A stretch of DNA of 37,264 nucleotides from Polaribacter sp. (GCA_023254055.1 JALQYN010000005.1:1-37264), one strand, 5' to 3'; shown: positions 17,351 to 26,534, counted from the first letter of the stretch. The notes: a model not told the origin generated them from the letters alone. Made by a program: numbers and translations.

Positions 17351-18436
17351 TTATCCTTTATAAAAAGGCAATCGTACTACTTTGGCAGGAATTGCTTTTT
17401 TACGAACTTGAATAAATATTTCGGTCTCTAATTTTGAGTTTTCTTTGGTAACATATCCCATTCCGATTCCTTTTCCTAAAGACGGACTCATAGTTCCTGA
17501 GGTTACAACTCCAATTACAGTTCCTTCTGCATCAACTATTTCATAGTCGTGTCTTGGAATTCCACGCTCTGTCAATTCAAAAGCAACCAATTTACGCGTT
17601 ACACCATTTTCTTTTTGAGCTTTTAAGTTTTCTGAGTTTACAAAATCTTTAGTGAATTTAGTAATCCAGCCTAAACCAGCTTCAATTGGAGAAGTCGTAT
17701 CGTTAATGTCGTTGCCATATAAACAATAGCCCATTTCTAAACGTAAGGTGTCTCTTGCAGCCAATCCAATTGGTTTGATACCAAAATCTGTTCCAGCTTC
17801 AAAAACCTTGTTCCAAACACTCTCCACTTCATCATTTTTTACATAGATTTCAAATCCACCTGAACCTGTATATCCTGTTGCAGAGATAATTGCATGTTCT
17901 ACACCTGCAAAATCACCAACTTTAAACTTATAAAAAGGAATTTCTGACAAATTAACCGAAGTTAACGATTGCATTGCTTCAATAGCTTTTGGTCCTTGAA
18001 TTGCCAATAATGAATAGTCATCAGAAATATTTTTTAAATCCGCTCCAAATTCTGCATTGTATTTAGAAATCCAGTCCCAATCTTTATCAATATTAGAAGC
18101 GTTAACCACTAATAAATATTGATTTTCTTTAATTCTATAGCAAATTAAATCATCTACAATACCTCCATCTTCATTCGGAAAACAACTGTATTGTGCATCA
18201 CCAATCGCTAATTTAGAAGCATCATTAGAGGTAACTTTTTGAATGAGTGCCAAAGCATTTTCTCCTTCAACTAAAAATTCTCCCATATGACTCACATCAA
18301 ATACACCAACAGCCTTTCTAACAGTTTCGTGTTCAATATTAATTCCTTCATAAGATACAGGCATATTATAGCCAGCAAAAGGAACAATTTTTGCGCCCAA
18401 AGCTTCATGTACGTGAGTTAAAGCAGTATTTTTCAT
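17351..18436 (-). CDS. gcvT: Glycine cleavage system T protein (aminomethyltransferase)
   Basis: GcvT, 361 residues, transfers the one-carbon unit of glycine from the lipoylated H protein to tetrahydrofolate, releasing ammonia. Recognisable parts: [20 protein letters not shown] at the N-terminus, [20 protein letters not shown], the folate-site Asp region [55 protein letters not shown] and the C-terminal barrel with [19 protein letters not shown]. Length is normal. The gcvH and gcvP genes are not adjacent, as is common in Bacteroidota, where the system is scattered. It is monocistronic here, ending at a bidirectional terminator. Confidence 0.97.
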   Translation of the reverse strand: MKNTALTHVHEALGAKIVPFAGYNMPVSYEGINIEHETVRKAVGVFDVSHMGEFLVEGENALALIQKVTSNDASKLAIGDAQYSCFPNEDGGIVDDLICYRIKENQYLLVVNASNIDKDWDWISKYNAEFGADLKNISDDYSLLAIQGPKAIEAMQSLTSVNLSEIPFYKFKVGDFAGVEHAIISATGYTGSGGFEIYVKNDEVESVWNKVFEAGTDFGIKPIGLAARDTLRLEMGYCLYGNDINDTTSPIEAGLGWITKFTKDFVNSENLKAQKENGVTRKLVAFELTERGIPRHDYEIVDAEGTVIGVVTSGTMSPSLGKGIGMGYVTKENSKLETEIFIQVRKKAIPAKVVRLPFYKG

Positions 18437-18581
18437 GCTATTTTAAATTGATTTAATATTTTGTTTATTTTTTTGCTAATGTATTAAAAATGTAGGGTTA
18501 TCTTATATTTTTTGACACATAGTTTTCTGATTTTTATTCAATTTATTGAAATGATAAAATAGAACAATAAAAAAAATAAGC

Positions 18582-19070
18582 TTAGCTCCAATACATATTA
18601 AATATTTTATCTTCACTATGTTCTTCTACAAGTTTTTCTATCTCCTCCTTATTTTTGTAGTCAGCTCGAATATTAACAGTAAACCACTCCGGTCCTGTTT
18701 CACCATTGGAATACCAAAAACCTGAATCTTCATAAGTGTCAATTACAAGTGAATGTGAATTTAATGTATTTGCTAAAGTAGAACACACATCTTCTGAAGC
18801 TGTAACAATAAGTGTACTAAAAGGTTTTTCTGTTATCGTTTTTTTTGTTTCTTTATCAGAATTGATTTTTTGATAAGCTGTTTTTGCCGTTCTTTCTTTA
18901 GAAATACGAATTGCTTTAAAGATAAAAAGCCCTAAAATTATAAAAAAAGGGATTTTAATTTCAGAGAATGGAGTTTCTGTCCATCCAAAAACAATTAAAA
19001 CGGTAGTAACTACAACATAAAACCCCATTAAATAAATTAAAGCCCCAAAAATTACTCTAATGATTTTCAT
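18582..19070 (-). CDS. Hypothetical two-helix membrane protein
   Basis: A 162-residue protein I do not recognise. Two hydrophobic segments lie near the N-terminus, at about residues 4-28 (FGALIYLMGFYVVVTTVLIV) and 38-54 (IKIPFFIILGLFIFKAI), followed by a basic linker (about 55-78). The C-terminal 80 residues form a soluble domain, PFSTLIVTASEDVCSTLANT through EHSEDKIFNMYWS, of alternating strand and helix character and acidic at the end. The GFWYSNGETGPEWFTVNIRA stretch is the most distinctive part. It stands alone between gcvT and the Xaa-Pro peptidase gene. A small signal-binding domain of ferredoxin-like fold is possible but not shown. Confidence 0.7.
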   Translation of the reverse strand: MKIIRVIFGALIYLMGFYVVVTTVLIVFGWTETPFSEIKIPFFIILGLFIFKAIRISKERTAKTAYQKINSDKETKKTITEKPFSTLIVTASEDVCSTLANTLNSHSLVIDTYEDSGFWYSNGETGPEWFTVNIRADYKNKEEIEKLVEEHSEDKIFNMYWS

Positions 19071-19261
19071 CTCTACAACTTGTTTTTTAATTTAAAAACC
19101 TATGACTTGTGTTTAACTTATAAATCATAAGGATAAAAGTACTTTTTTTATAAAAAAGAAACAATTAAATTGAATTTTTGTAGTTGTTGACTTAATTATT
19201 TACTCTTTATTTATTTTAATAATATTAGCATTTTTTAGATTTTAATTCATAGAATAAATAG

Positions 19262-19269
19262 TACATTTG
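19262..19269 (+). promoter_or_regulatory. Minus-7 element of the Xaa-Pro peptidase operon
   Basis: TACATTTG is a full TAnnTTTG match 28 bases before the ATG at 19298. The minus-33 region is AT-rich with no clear TTG. The 227 bases between 19071 and 19297 otherwise show nothing but AT-rich DNA. Confidence 0.5.
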
Positions 19270-19297
19270 GGTTTTAACTTTCTTAAAATTTTTAAAA

Positions 19298-20764
19298 ATG
19301 TTCACTAAAAAAATCTTAATTGCTCTTTTGCTATTCACAACATTGGTAAGTTTTTCTCAGAGAAAAGATACTCCAAAAGATTTTCTTCCTAGTAAATTTC
19401 ATAAAGAAAGAAGAGAACTTTTACGTGCTAAAATGCCAAAAAATTCTGTCGCAGTTTTCTTTGCAAATCCAAGTAGAAACAGAGCAAACGATGTAGATTA
19501 TTTGTATCATCAAGATCCTAATTTTTATTATTTAACAGGTTCTAGAGAGCCAAATTCAGTCTTGTTAATCTTTTCAGAAGATCAGCAATCTGAAAAAGGA
19601 TCCTATAACGAATTGTTTTATGTAGAAAAAAAATCTGCAAGAGCAAAAGTAGTTAGTGGCCCAGGTTTAGGAGTTGAAGGAGCGCAAAAATTGTTAGCTT
19701 TTAAAGATGTTTTTTATGGAGAAGATTTTGCAAATATTGCTGTTGATTTTTCAAAATTTGATAAAGTAATTTTTGAAGACTTTAAAAATGATGTTAGAGA
19801 CGACAAAAGAACAGATGCAGATTTGTATGATTTAATTCAAACTTTTAAAACAAAAATATCATATCAAACATCATCAGATAAAATTCCTGCTTCAGATAAA
19901 AACATCAAACTAGCTTCAAATATTGATGTAAAAGCTCTTAAAGGAATAATGGCTACGTTGCGCGAAGTAAAAACGAAAGAAGAATTGGTATTGCTTAAAA
20001 AAGCAGTTCGTATTTCTGCCATGGGTCAAGTAGAAATTATGAAAGCAATGCACCCAAAAATGTCAGAAACAGAAGTACAAGGAATTCATGAATTTGTGTA
20101 CAAAAAATATGGTGCAGAATATGAAGGATATCCATCTATTGTTGGAGCAGGGAACAATGGCTGTATTTTACATTATCAAGATAATAATAAAATGAGCTTA
20201 AAAAACGATTTGGTTTTAATGGATTTAGGCGCAGAGTATCGTGGTTATACAGCAGATGTTACTCGTACCATTCCTGCAAACGGAAAGTTTTCGAAAGAAC
20301 AAAAAGCTATTTATGATTTAGTATATGAGGCTCAAGAAGCTGGAATTGCACAATACGTAATAGGAGGTAAGATAAGCACACCAGGACAAACAGCTCGTAA
20401 AATTATCAACGAAGGATTGTATAAATTAGGTATCATAAAATCTGTGGATGAAAAGCATTCATATTTCCCTCACGGAACTTCACATCATATTGGCTTAGAT
20501 GTACATGATCCAGGAAACTACACTACGTTTGCAGAAAATATGGTGTTAACTATGGAACCTGGAATTTACATTCCTGACGGAAGTGATTGCGATAAAAAAT
20601 GGTGGGGAATTGGCGTTAGAATAGAAGATGATATTCTAGTGACTAAAAATGGACCGATTAACTTATCTGCAGATGCTCCTCGTAAATCTGATGAGATCGA
20701 AAAATTAATGAAGCAGAAAAGTATTTTTGAAACCTATACCTTACCAGATTTAGATAAGAAATAA
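19298..20764 (+). CDS. Exported Xaa-Pro aminopeptidase (M24B)
   Basis: A 488-residue aminopeptidase P-type metallopeptidase that removes an N-terminal residue before proline. A signal peptide is clear (MFTKKILIALLLFTTLVSFS, cleavage near residue 20), so it acts in the periplasm, unlike E. coli PepP. The AMP-N domain spans about residues 30-160 (KFHKERRELLRAKMPKNSVA, DVDYLYHQDPNFYYLTGSRE). The creatinase-type catalytic domain has all five metal ligands: Asp309 and Asp320 in DLGAEYRGYTADVTRT, His396 in GTSHHIGLDVHDPG, Glu420 in MEPGIYI and Glu443 in GVRIEDD. It is the first gene of a three-gene plus-strand run with the VF530-family gene one base after it. Confidence 0.95.
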   Translation: MFTKKILIALLLFTTLVSFSQRKDTPKDFLPSKFHKERRELLRAKMPKNSVAVFFANPSRNRANDVDYLYHQDPNFYYLTGSREPNSVLLIFSEDQQSEKGSYNELFYVEKKSARAKVVSGPGLGVEGAQKLLAFKDVFYGEDFANIAVDFSKFDKVIFEDFKNDVRDDKRTDADLYDLIQTFKTKISYQTSSDKIPASDKNIKLASNIDVKALKGIMATLREVKTKEELVLLKKAVRISAMGQVEIMKAMHPKMSETEVQGIHEFVYKKYGAEYEGYPSIVGAGNNGCILHYQDNNKMSLKNDLVLMDLGAEYRGYTADVTRTIPANGKFSKEQKAIYDLVYEAQEAGIAQYVIGGKISTPGQTARKIINEGLYKLGIIKSVDEKHSYFPHGTSHHIGLDVHDPGNYTTFAENMVLTMEPGIYIPDGSDCDKKWWGIGVRIEDDILVTKNGPINLSADAPRKSDEIEKLMKQKSIFETYTLPDLDKK

Positions 20765-20765
20765 G

Positions 20766-20987
20766 ATGGGTGAATCTCAACCAAACAATCCTTTGCATGG
20801 TGTTAAGTTGGTAGATATTTTAGAATATTTGCATACAATATATGGTTGGAGAGAACTAGGAGAACTGATAGATATCAATTGTTTTCAAAGCAACCCTTCT
20901 ATAAAATCGAGTTTAAAATTTTTAAGAAGAACGCCTTGGGCAAGAGATAAAGTCGAGAAATTATATTTAGAAACGATTAATCATTAA
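20766..20987 (+). CDS. VF530-family (DUF2132) small protein
   Basis: A 73-residue protein of the VF530/DUF2132 family, named after a Vibrio fischeri protein whose structure suggested DNA binding. The whole family pattern is present: NPLHGVKLVDILEYLHTIYG, then WRELGELIDINCFQSNPSIK, then SLKFLRRTPWARDKVEKLYL. It is basic at the C-terminus. The start ATG lies one base after the Xaa-Pro peptidase stop codon, and the beta-lactamase gene follows 9 bases later, so the three are likely one transcript. The role is unknown. Confidence 0.9.
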   Translation: MGESQPNNPLHGVKLVDILEYLHTIYGWRELGELIDINCFQSNPSIKSSLKFLRRTPWARDKVEKLYLETINH

Positions 20988-20996
20988 TTATAATCT

Positions 20997-21737
20997 ATGA
21001 AAACTTTCATTAAAATAGTTGCAATCATTTGTGTTGCAACTATTTTTTGTTGCGCCAAGAGTAACAAATCAAAAATTGTTTACAAAACGGAATCACTTGT
21101 TATTGAGCAGTTATCTCCAAAGGTTTTTAAACACGTATCTTATCTGAAGACCAATGATTTCGGAAATGTTGCTTGCAATGGTATGATTTATATTACTAAT
21201 AATGAAGCATTGGTTTTTGACACACCTACAACAGATAAGGTATCTAAGGAGCTTATCAACTGGATAACAAATACTAAAAAAGCACTTGTGCATGGTGTAG
21301 TGGTTAATCACTTTCATAACGATTGTTTGGGTGGGTTAAAAGGCTTTCATGATAAAAACATTACATCTTATGCTAATAATTTAACTATAGAATTGGCAAA
21401 AAAAGATAGCGTTACAATTCCTAAAAAGGGATTTAGTGAACGTTTAGATTTAATGCTAGGTTCTAACAAAGTAATTATACAATTTTTAGGAGAGGGACAT
21501 ACAAAAGACAATACCGTTAGTTATTTAGAAAGTGAAAATGTACTTTTTGGTGGTTGTTTAATTAAATCGTTAAAAGCTACAAAAGGGTATTTAGGAGATG
21601 CAAATATTGCACAATGGTCTACTACCGTTAGAAGAGTAAAAGAAAAGTTTCCCAATCTAAGAACTGTTGTTCCTGGTCATGGAAAAGTGGGTGACAGAAG
21701 TTTGTTAGATTATACAATTGAATTGTTTAATGAATAG
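20997..21737 (+). CDS. Subclass B1 metallo-beta-lactamase, CcrA/CfiA-like, predicted lipoprotein
   Basis: A 246-residue zinc hydrolase of the B1 metallo-beta-lactamase group, which hydrolyse beta-lactams in the periplasm. All six zinc ligands are present: His105, His107 and His168 (standard 116, 118, 196) for zinc 1, and Asp109, Cys187 and His228 (120, 221, 263) for zinc 2, in NHFHNDCLGG, LGEGHTKDN, LFGGCLIKS and VVPGHGKVG. Lys190 matches the carboxylate-binding Lys224. Cys110 at standard position 121 and the following SYANNLTIELAKK recall Bacteroides CcrA from memory. The N-terminus, MKTFIKIVAIICVATIFCCA, has a lipobox-like end, so membrane anchoring as in NDM-1 is likely. Its last 11 bases overlap convergent topB. 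Activity on carbapenems is inferred from family only. Confidence 0.9.
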   Translation: MKTFIKIVAIICVATIFCCAKSNKSKIVYKTESLVIEQLSPKVFKHVSYLKTNDFGNVACNGMIYITNNEALVFDTPTTDKVSKELINWITNTKKALVHGVVVNHFHNDCLGGLKGFHDKNITSYANNLTIELAKKDSVTIPKKGFSERLDLMLGSNKVIIQFLGEGHTKDNTVSYLESENVLFGGCLIKSLKATKGYLGDANIAQWSTTVRRVKEKFPNLRTVVPGHGKVGDRSLLDYTIELFNE

Positions 21738-24117
21738 ATGAATCACTAATAATATTCAAAACAAAATCTTTCGTCAATGGGTTTCCATTGGCGATTTTTT
21801 TGATGTTTTCAAACGTAAAAATAAAGTTGCAACCCGTTTTATATTCAGAGCAACCATAAGCTGTTTTTCCTTTTAATACGGTTCCTTTTTTACATTTTGG
21901 ACAGGTAATAGTTTCAGCGTTATTACGAGGAGTATTCGACGAAGTAATCATATTCTGATTAACAGATTGCTTCGTTTTACTAGCAATGACAGAAGGTTTG
22001 GGTTCAAGTTTCAAATTAAAATTTTCATCAAAACGAATCAAACCTTCTACGTTTCCAGTTTCCGTTTGAAACCCTTTTAAATTGGTCGTTGATTTTTTAT
22101 CTAGTAAACGAATCAATTGATTTTCTGAAACCTTTTTCCCTAAAAATTCAAACGGCATAATAAAGTCACACGTTTTATTGTACTCAGAGCAACCAAAAGC
22201 TTTTGAGCCTTTTAAAAGGGAACCTTTCTTGCATTTTGGACAAACTTTACCTGTAACTTCTTTTTTAGGTTTCTTTTTGGTTGACTTCTCCACTGCGCTT
22301 GAAGAGGCAGAAGTAGTAGTTTCGTGAGAAATTCTGATTTTTGAAGTATTAGAACGTACTTCATATACCAATTCATCAACCATTTTCTTCATATTACTAA
22401 TAAACGTACCAGCATTAAATTCCCCTCGTTCAATTTCTTTCAAACGCTTTTCCCAACGCCCTGTTAATTCAGCAGATTTTAAGAGTTCATTATCAATTAA
22501 GTCGATCAACTGAATTCCTGTTTGCGTTGGCAATACCAATTTCTTTTTACGTTCAATGTATTTTCTTCGAAACAACGTTTCAATAATACTTGCACGTGTA
22601 GATGGTCGTCCAATTCCGTTTTCTTTCATCAACTCACGCATTTCATCATCGTCAACTTGTTTTCCTGCTGTTTCCATTGCACGTAGGAGAGAAGCTTCTG
22701 TAAAATTGCGAGGTGGTTTGGTTTCCTTTTCTAAGAACGAAGGCTCATGAGGTCCTTTTTCTCCTTTTACAAATGAAGGTAGCACATTACTGTTTTCTAT
22801 CTCTTTCTTAACTTTTGTTTCTTCGAGCGCACTCGAGAAGTCGAAAACAACACGCCATCCTTTTGAAATAATCTCTTTTCCTGTGGTTTTAAAAGGAACT
22901 TCTGCTGCTTTGCCAATCACTGCAGTATTTGATACATCAGAATCAGGGTAAAAAACAGCTATAAATCTTCTGGTGATGATATCATAGACTTGTTGTTGAT
23001 TGTATTGTAAGTTTGTTTGTATCCCTGTCGGAATAATAGCATGGTGATCGGTTACTTTTTTATCATCAAAAACACGTTTCGATTTCTTTATTTTACTAGC
23101 TAAAAGAGGTTGTGTTAACTTGCTATAATTAGTAAGTTTACTTAAAATTCCTGAAATCTTTGGATACACATCATTGGGTAAAGATGTAGTATCAACTCTT
23201 GGATAGGTTACTACTTTCATTTCATACAATTTCTGAACCATTTTTAAGGTCTCATCTGCAGAAAAACCAAACTTGTTATTGCAATACACCTGCAAACCCG
23301 TTAAATCAAATAGTTTTGGCGCGTATTCTTTTCCTTTTTTCTTGGTTACAGAAACAATTTCGAAATCAGCTTCTTTAACTTTATCTGCTAAAATAGCTCC
23401 GTCTTCTTGTTTTAAAAACCGACCTTCTTCATAGCTAAATAAGGTATCTCGATAGGTGGTTTGTAATTCCCAATAGGGTTGAGGCTTAAAATTTTCAATT
23501 TCTTTAAAGCGATTTACCAACATGGCAAGGGTAGGCGTTTGTACTCTACCAACAGATAACACCTGTTTGTATCCACCAAATTTAACAGTGTACAATCGAG
23601 TAGCATTTAAACCTAAGAGCCAATCTCCAATAGCTCTAGAAAATCCTGCATAATAGAGATTGTCATATTTTTCTGAGGCTTGTAAATTATTGAATCCGTC
23701 TTTTATAGCTTCTTCTGTCAAGGAAGAAATCCATAATCGTTGTACTTTCCCTTTGTAATTGCATTGATTGATGACCCAGCGTTGAATCAATTCTCCTTCT
23801 TGACCCGCATCACCACAATTTATAATAACTGTAGCTTTGTCAAATAACGATTTTACAATATTGAACTGTTTTTGAATTCCATCATTGTTTGTCACTTTTG
23901 TTTCAAACTTTTCTGGTAACATGGGTAAGTTGTTTAAGTCCCAACTTTTCCAATGCGGTTTGTAATCTTTAGGTTCTAAAAGCGTGCATAAATGACCAAA
24001 TGTATAAGTAACAGCATACCCGTTTCCTTCGTAATAACCATCATGTTTTGTGTTGGCGCCCAGAATATTAGCAATTTCTCTGGCAACACTTGGTTTTTCT
24101 GCAATACAGACTTTCAT
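21727..24117 (-). CDS. topB: DNA topoisomerase III (type IA) with two zinc ribbons
   Basis: A 796-residue type IA topoisomerase that relaxes and decatenates DNA. The Toprim domain is N-terminal (MKVCIAEKPSVAREIANILG, with the acidic triad in NCGDAGQEGELI), followed by the core with the catalytic Tyr305 in VVTYPRVDTTSLP, and conserved SVGRVQTPTLAMLVNRF and DHHAIIPTG. The C-terminus has two C4 zinc ribbons: VCPKCKKGSLLKGSKAFGCS (about residue 632 on) and TCPKCKKGTVLKGKTAYGCS (Cys739 on). The linker between them contains residues 710-733, encoded by a dispersed palindromic repeat (see the repeat entry). The 3' end overlaps the beta-lactamase gene by 11 bases. Confidence 0.96.
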   Translation of the reverse strand: MKVCIAEKPSVAREIANILGANTKHDGYYEGNGYAVTYTFGHLCTLLEPKDYKPHWKSWDLNNLPMLPEKFETKVTNNDGIQKQFNIVKSLFDKATVIINCGDAGQEGELIQRWVINQCNYKGKVQRLWISSLTEEAIKDGFNNLQASEKYDNLYYAGFSRAIGDWLLGLNATRLYTVKFGGYKQVLSVGRVQTPTLAMLVNRFKEIENFKPQPYWELQTTYRDTLFSYEEGRFLKQEDGAILADKVKEADFEIVSVTKKKGKEYAPKLFDLTGLQVYCNNKFGFSADETLKMVQKLYEMKVVTYPRVDTTSLPNDVYPKISGILSKLTNYSKLTQPLLASKIKKSKRVFDDKKVTDHHAIIPTGIQTNLQYNQQQVYDIITRRFIAVFYPDSDVSNTAVIGKAAEVPFKTTGKEIISKGWRVVFDFSSALEETKVKKEIENSNVLPSFVKGEKGPHEPSFLEKETKPPRNFTEASLLRAMETAGKQVDDDEMRELMKENGIGRPSTRASIIETLFRRKYIERKKKLVLPTQTGIQLIDLIDNELLKSAELTGRWEKRLKEIERGEFNAGTFISNMKKMVDELVYEVRSNTSKIRISHETTTSASSSAVEKSTKKKPKKEVTGKVCPKCKKGSLLKGSKAFGCSEYNKTCDFIMPFEFLGKKVSENQLIRLLDKKSTTNLKGFQTETGNVEGLIRFDENFNLKLEPKPSVIASKTKQSVNQNMITSSNTPRNNAETITCPKCKKGTVLKGKTAYGCSEYKTGCNFIFTFENIKKIANGNPLTKDFVLNIISDSSIH
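21919..21990 (-). repeat. Dispersed palindromic repeat inserted in frame in topB
   Basis: A 72-bp imperfect palindrome read on the minus strand from GTCATTGCTAGTAAAACGAA through AGCAATCTGTTAATCAGAAT to TCCTCGTAATAAC. Its outer arms (GTCATTGC-AG and the complement of GTTATTACGAG) and inner arms (CGAAGCAATC and GATTACTTCG) pair. It is exactly 24 codons long and adds residues 710-733 to TopB. The core GTCATTGC-AG...AAGCAATCTGTT recurs at 26535-26565, and I remember similar repeats between genes in many flavobacterial genomes. It has drifted from a perfect palindrome, which points to an old insertion kept in frame. Confidence 0.75.
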
Positions 24118-24215
24118 TTATAATGTTTATTGAAGCTCGAAAATAGTAAATAATTAGGATTTAGGAAGTAAAAATAAAGTAGTAAATTCTACATAGCATT
24201 TCTATTTTCAATATA

Positions 24216-25070
24216 TTAATATACTACTGTTGTGATAATAGGTAAATGATCTGATGGATATTTGAAATCGTAAAAATCGGTAATTGTTCTATATTTTTTT
24301 ATTTTTAAAGAAGCGCTAGAGTCTGTAAAAATATAATCTATTTGACCGTTTGGTTTTTCTTTAAAATTAAAACTATTCCATGTATCTCTATCTCCGTAAG
24401 GTTTTGTTAAACAATGTGTTCTTGTTTCAATGAGGTTTTGAGATAAATATTTTACAGGTTCTTCATTAGGTTTGGTATTTAAATCTCCCATAAATACAAT
24501 AGGACAATTTTTTACTTTTTTTAATTCAGCTATTTTTTTAACAATTAGTTTGGCAGATTCTAACCTAGCAGTTTTTCCAATATGATCAAAATGCGAGTTT
24601 ATAACCCATATAAATTTATTGCTATTTTTGAGTTTAAACAATCCGTATGTTGCAATTCTAGGAAGAGCAGCATCCCATCCTTTAGAAATTATTTTAGGCG
24701 ATTTTGACAGCCAAAAGGTGTTTTTTAAAACTAAACTAACTTTGTTTTTATTATAAAAAATAGGAGAATATTCTGCGTTTTTATCTTCTGATCTTGGTTT
24801 ACCAAAAGCATTATACTGAGGCATTTGAGTTAGTAAGAAATCTCGTTGAAAAGATTGTACTTCTTGCATTCCAATAAAATCTGCTTCGTAATAATTTATT
24901 AAATTGGCAACCTTACTTTTACGAATATCCCAACTGTTTTCTCCGTCATTTGCTGTTCCATATCTGATGTTATAGCTCATTACTGTTACTTCTTGAGCCG
25001 CCAATAATTGTCCAAATAACACAAAGACAAAAAACAGCTTAACGTTTAATTTTATACTAATTTTAGACAT
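24216..25070 (-). CDS. Exported endonuclease/exonuclease/phosphatase (EEP) family hydrolase
   Basis: A 284-residue secreted protein of the EEP (DNase I-like) superfamily. The start at 25070 gives the signal peptide MSKISIKLNVKLFFVFVLFG with an AAQ cleavage site near residue 25; the ATG 48 bases upstream would add a stretch that breaks it. Catalytic motifs are MSYNIRYGT (Asn34), GMQEVQ (Glu70), VINSHFDHIGKTA (His), VFMGDLNTKPNEEP (Asp and Asn) and YPSDHLPIIT (Asp-His pair). The substrate may be DNA, a sugar phosphate or a phosphodiester lipid; the family cannot be split by eye. It has no functional link visible with the topB or thrC neighbours. Confidence 0.9.
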   Translation of the reverse strand: MSKISIKLNVKLFFVFVLFGQLLAAQEVTVMSYNIRYGTANDGENSWDIRKSKVANLINYYEADFIGMQEVQSFQRDFLLTQMPQYNAFGKPRSEDKNAEYSPIFYNKNKVSLVLKNTFWLSKSPKIISKGWDAALPRIATYGLFKLKNSNKFIWVINSHFDHIGKTARLESAKLIVKKIAELKKVKNCPIVFMGDLNTKPNEEPVKYLSQNLIETRTHCLTKPYGDRDTWNSFNFKEKPNGQIDYIFTDSSASLKIKKYRTITDFYDFKYPSDHLPIITTVVY

Positions 25071-25229
25071 AAATACTTTGAATTTAATTTCAAAAATAAC
25101 GAAGTTACCAAAAATCATTTAGAAACAAGAGATATTTAAAATTAGAATTGAGATGAAAATACTAAGTAAAACTTATGACTAAGATTTTTGGTCTTTATTG
25201 TTGATTTTTATTGAAATGATAATTGTGTT

Positions 25230-26516
25230 TTAAGAATTCAAATACAGCTTTAACTCTTTATACGTTTTAATTTTATTTGCAACTTTGTCTTTATGCAGTA
25301 TTGCTTGTATTTGTAGAGGAATAGTTACTTTTAACTTTAATGTTTCTTCTACAACATCTAAAAATTTTACAGGATGGGCAGTTTCTAAAAATACACAGAA
25401 AGCATCTGAATTGTTTTTTAAATATTCTTTACAACCTAAATAACCAACAGCTCCATGAGGATCTGCAATATACTTAGCTTTGTTATAAATTTCTTTCATT
25501 GCTTTGCGTGTTTCATCATCTGTAAAAGAGTAAGAAGAAAAAGATTTTTTTAATTGTTCTAAATCATTATTAAATAATTCTTGAATGCGAATAAAATTAC
25601 TTGGGTTACCAACATCCATTGCATTAGAAATAGTTGCTTTTGATGGTTTTGGATTGTATTTTCCATCTTTTAAATAGTTAGGAACAGTATCGTTTACATT
25701 AGTTGCAGCAACAAAATGTTTGATTGGTAATCCTAATTTTTGAGCCATAATTCCAGCACAAATATTTCCAAAATTTCCACTAGGAACAGAAAACACCAAA
25801 TCTTTATGTTTGTTTTTTAATTGTTTATATGCAAAGAAAAAATAAAACATTTGAGGTAACCAACGAGCAATATTAATTGAATTTGCAGAGGTTAATGTTC
25901 TTGGGATTTCAGCATCTAAAAAAGCAGTTTTTACCATTTCTTGACAATCATCAAAAACGCCATCAACTTCTAAAGCGGTAATGTTTTGTCCTAATGTTGT
26001 TAATTGTTTTTCTTGAATATCACTTACTTTTCCGCTTGGATACAAAATAACAACATCAACACCTTTTACGCTTAAAAATCCGTTGGCAACAGCGCCACCA
26101 GTATCGCCAGAAGTAGCTACTAATACAGTAACTTTATTGTTGTTGTTTTTATTAAATTCTTCTAAACAGCGAGCCATAAAACGCGCACCAACATCTTTAA
26201 AAGCCATTGTTGGGCCGTGAAATAATTCTAAAGAATTGATACTTTCATCAATTTTAACAACAGGAAAATCAAAATCTAATGTTTCTTTAATGATGTTTTT
26301 AAGCGTTGTTTGTGGAATTTCATCTCCAATAAATTGTTTGATGACTTCAAAAGCAATTTCTTCATTCGAAAAATATTCAATATGATTAAAAAAATCGATG
26401 TTTAAAGGAGTTATATTTTCTGGAAAATATAAACCTCTGTCTAGTGCAATTCCGTTTACTACAGCATCTCTAAAAGATACTTTTGATGATTTATGATGTA
26501 AACTATAATAGTTCAT
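25230..26516 (-). CDS. thrC: Threonine synthase
   Basis: ThrC, 428 residues, a PLP enzyme that converts O-phosphohomoserine to threonine, the last step of the pathway. The Schiff-base lysine is Lys107 in LELFHGPTMAFKDVGARFMA. Further motifs are VLVATSGDTGGAVANGFL (phosphate loop), YPSGKVSDIQEKQLTTLGQN, the PSGNFGNICAG segment and MDVGNPSNFIRI. Length matches the shorter bacterial and fungal form. It is the last gene of thrA-thrB-thrC; a partial dispersed repeat lies in the 84 bases between thrB and its start, so the spacing here is looser than between thrA and thrB (4 bases). Confidence 0.97.
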   Translation of the reverse strand: MNYYSLHHKSSKVSFRDAVVNGIALDRGLYFPENITPLNIDFFNHIEYFSNEEIAFEVIKQFIGDEIPQTTLKNIIKETLDFDFPVVKIDESINSLELFHGPTMAFKDVGARFMARCLEEFNKNNNNKVTVLVATSGDTGGAVANGFLSVKGVDVVILYPSGKVSDIQEKQLTTLGQNITALEVDGVFDDCQEMVKTAFLDAEIPRTLTSANSINIARWLPQMFYFFFAYKQLKNKHKDLVFSVPSGNFGNICAGIMAQKLGLPIKHFVAATNVNDTVPNYLKDGKYNPKPSKATISNAMDVGNPSNFIRIQELFNNDLEQLKKSFSSYSFTDDETRKAMKEIYNKAKYIADPHGAVGYLGCKEYLKNNSDAFCVFLETAHPVKFLDVVEETLKLKVTIPLQIQAILHKDKVANKIKTYKELKLYLNS

Positions 26517-26534
26517 AATTATTTATTTTTTGTT

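Noticed and set aside
18537..18550. TTCAATTTATTGAA palindrome after gcvT's neighbour
   Set aside because: Short, very AT-rich and without a T run or promoter relation; expected by chance in this base composition.
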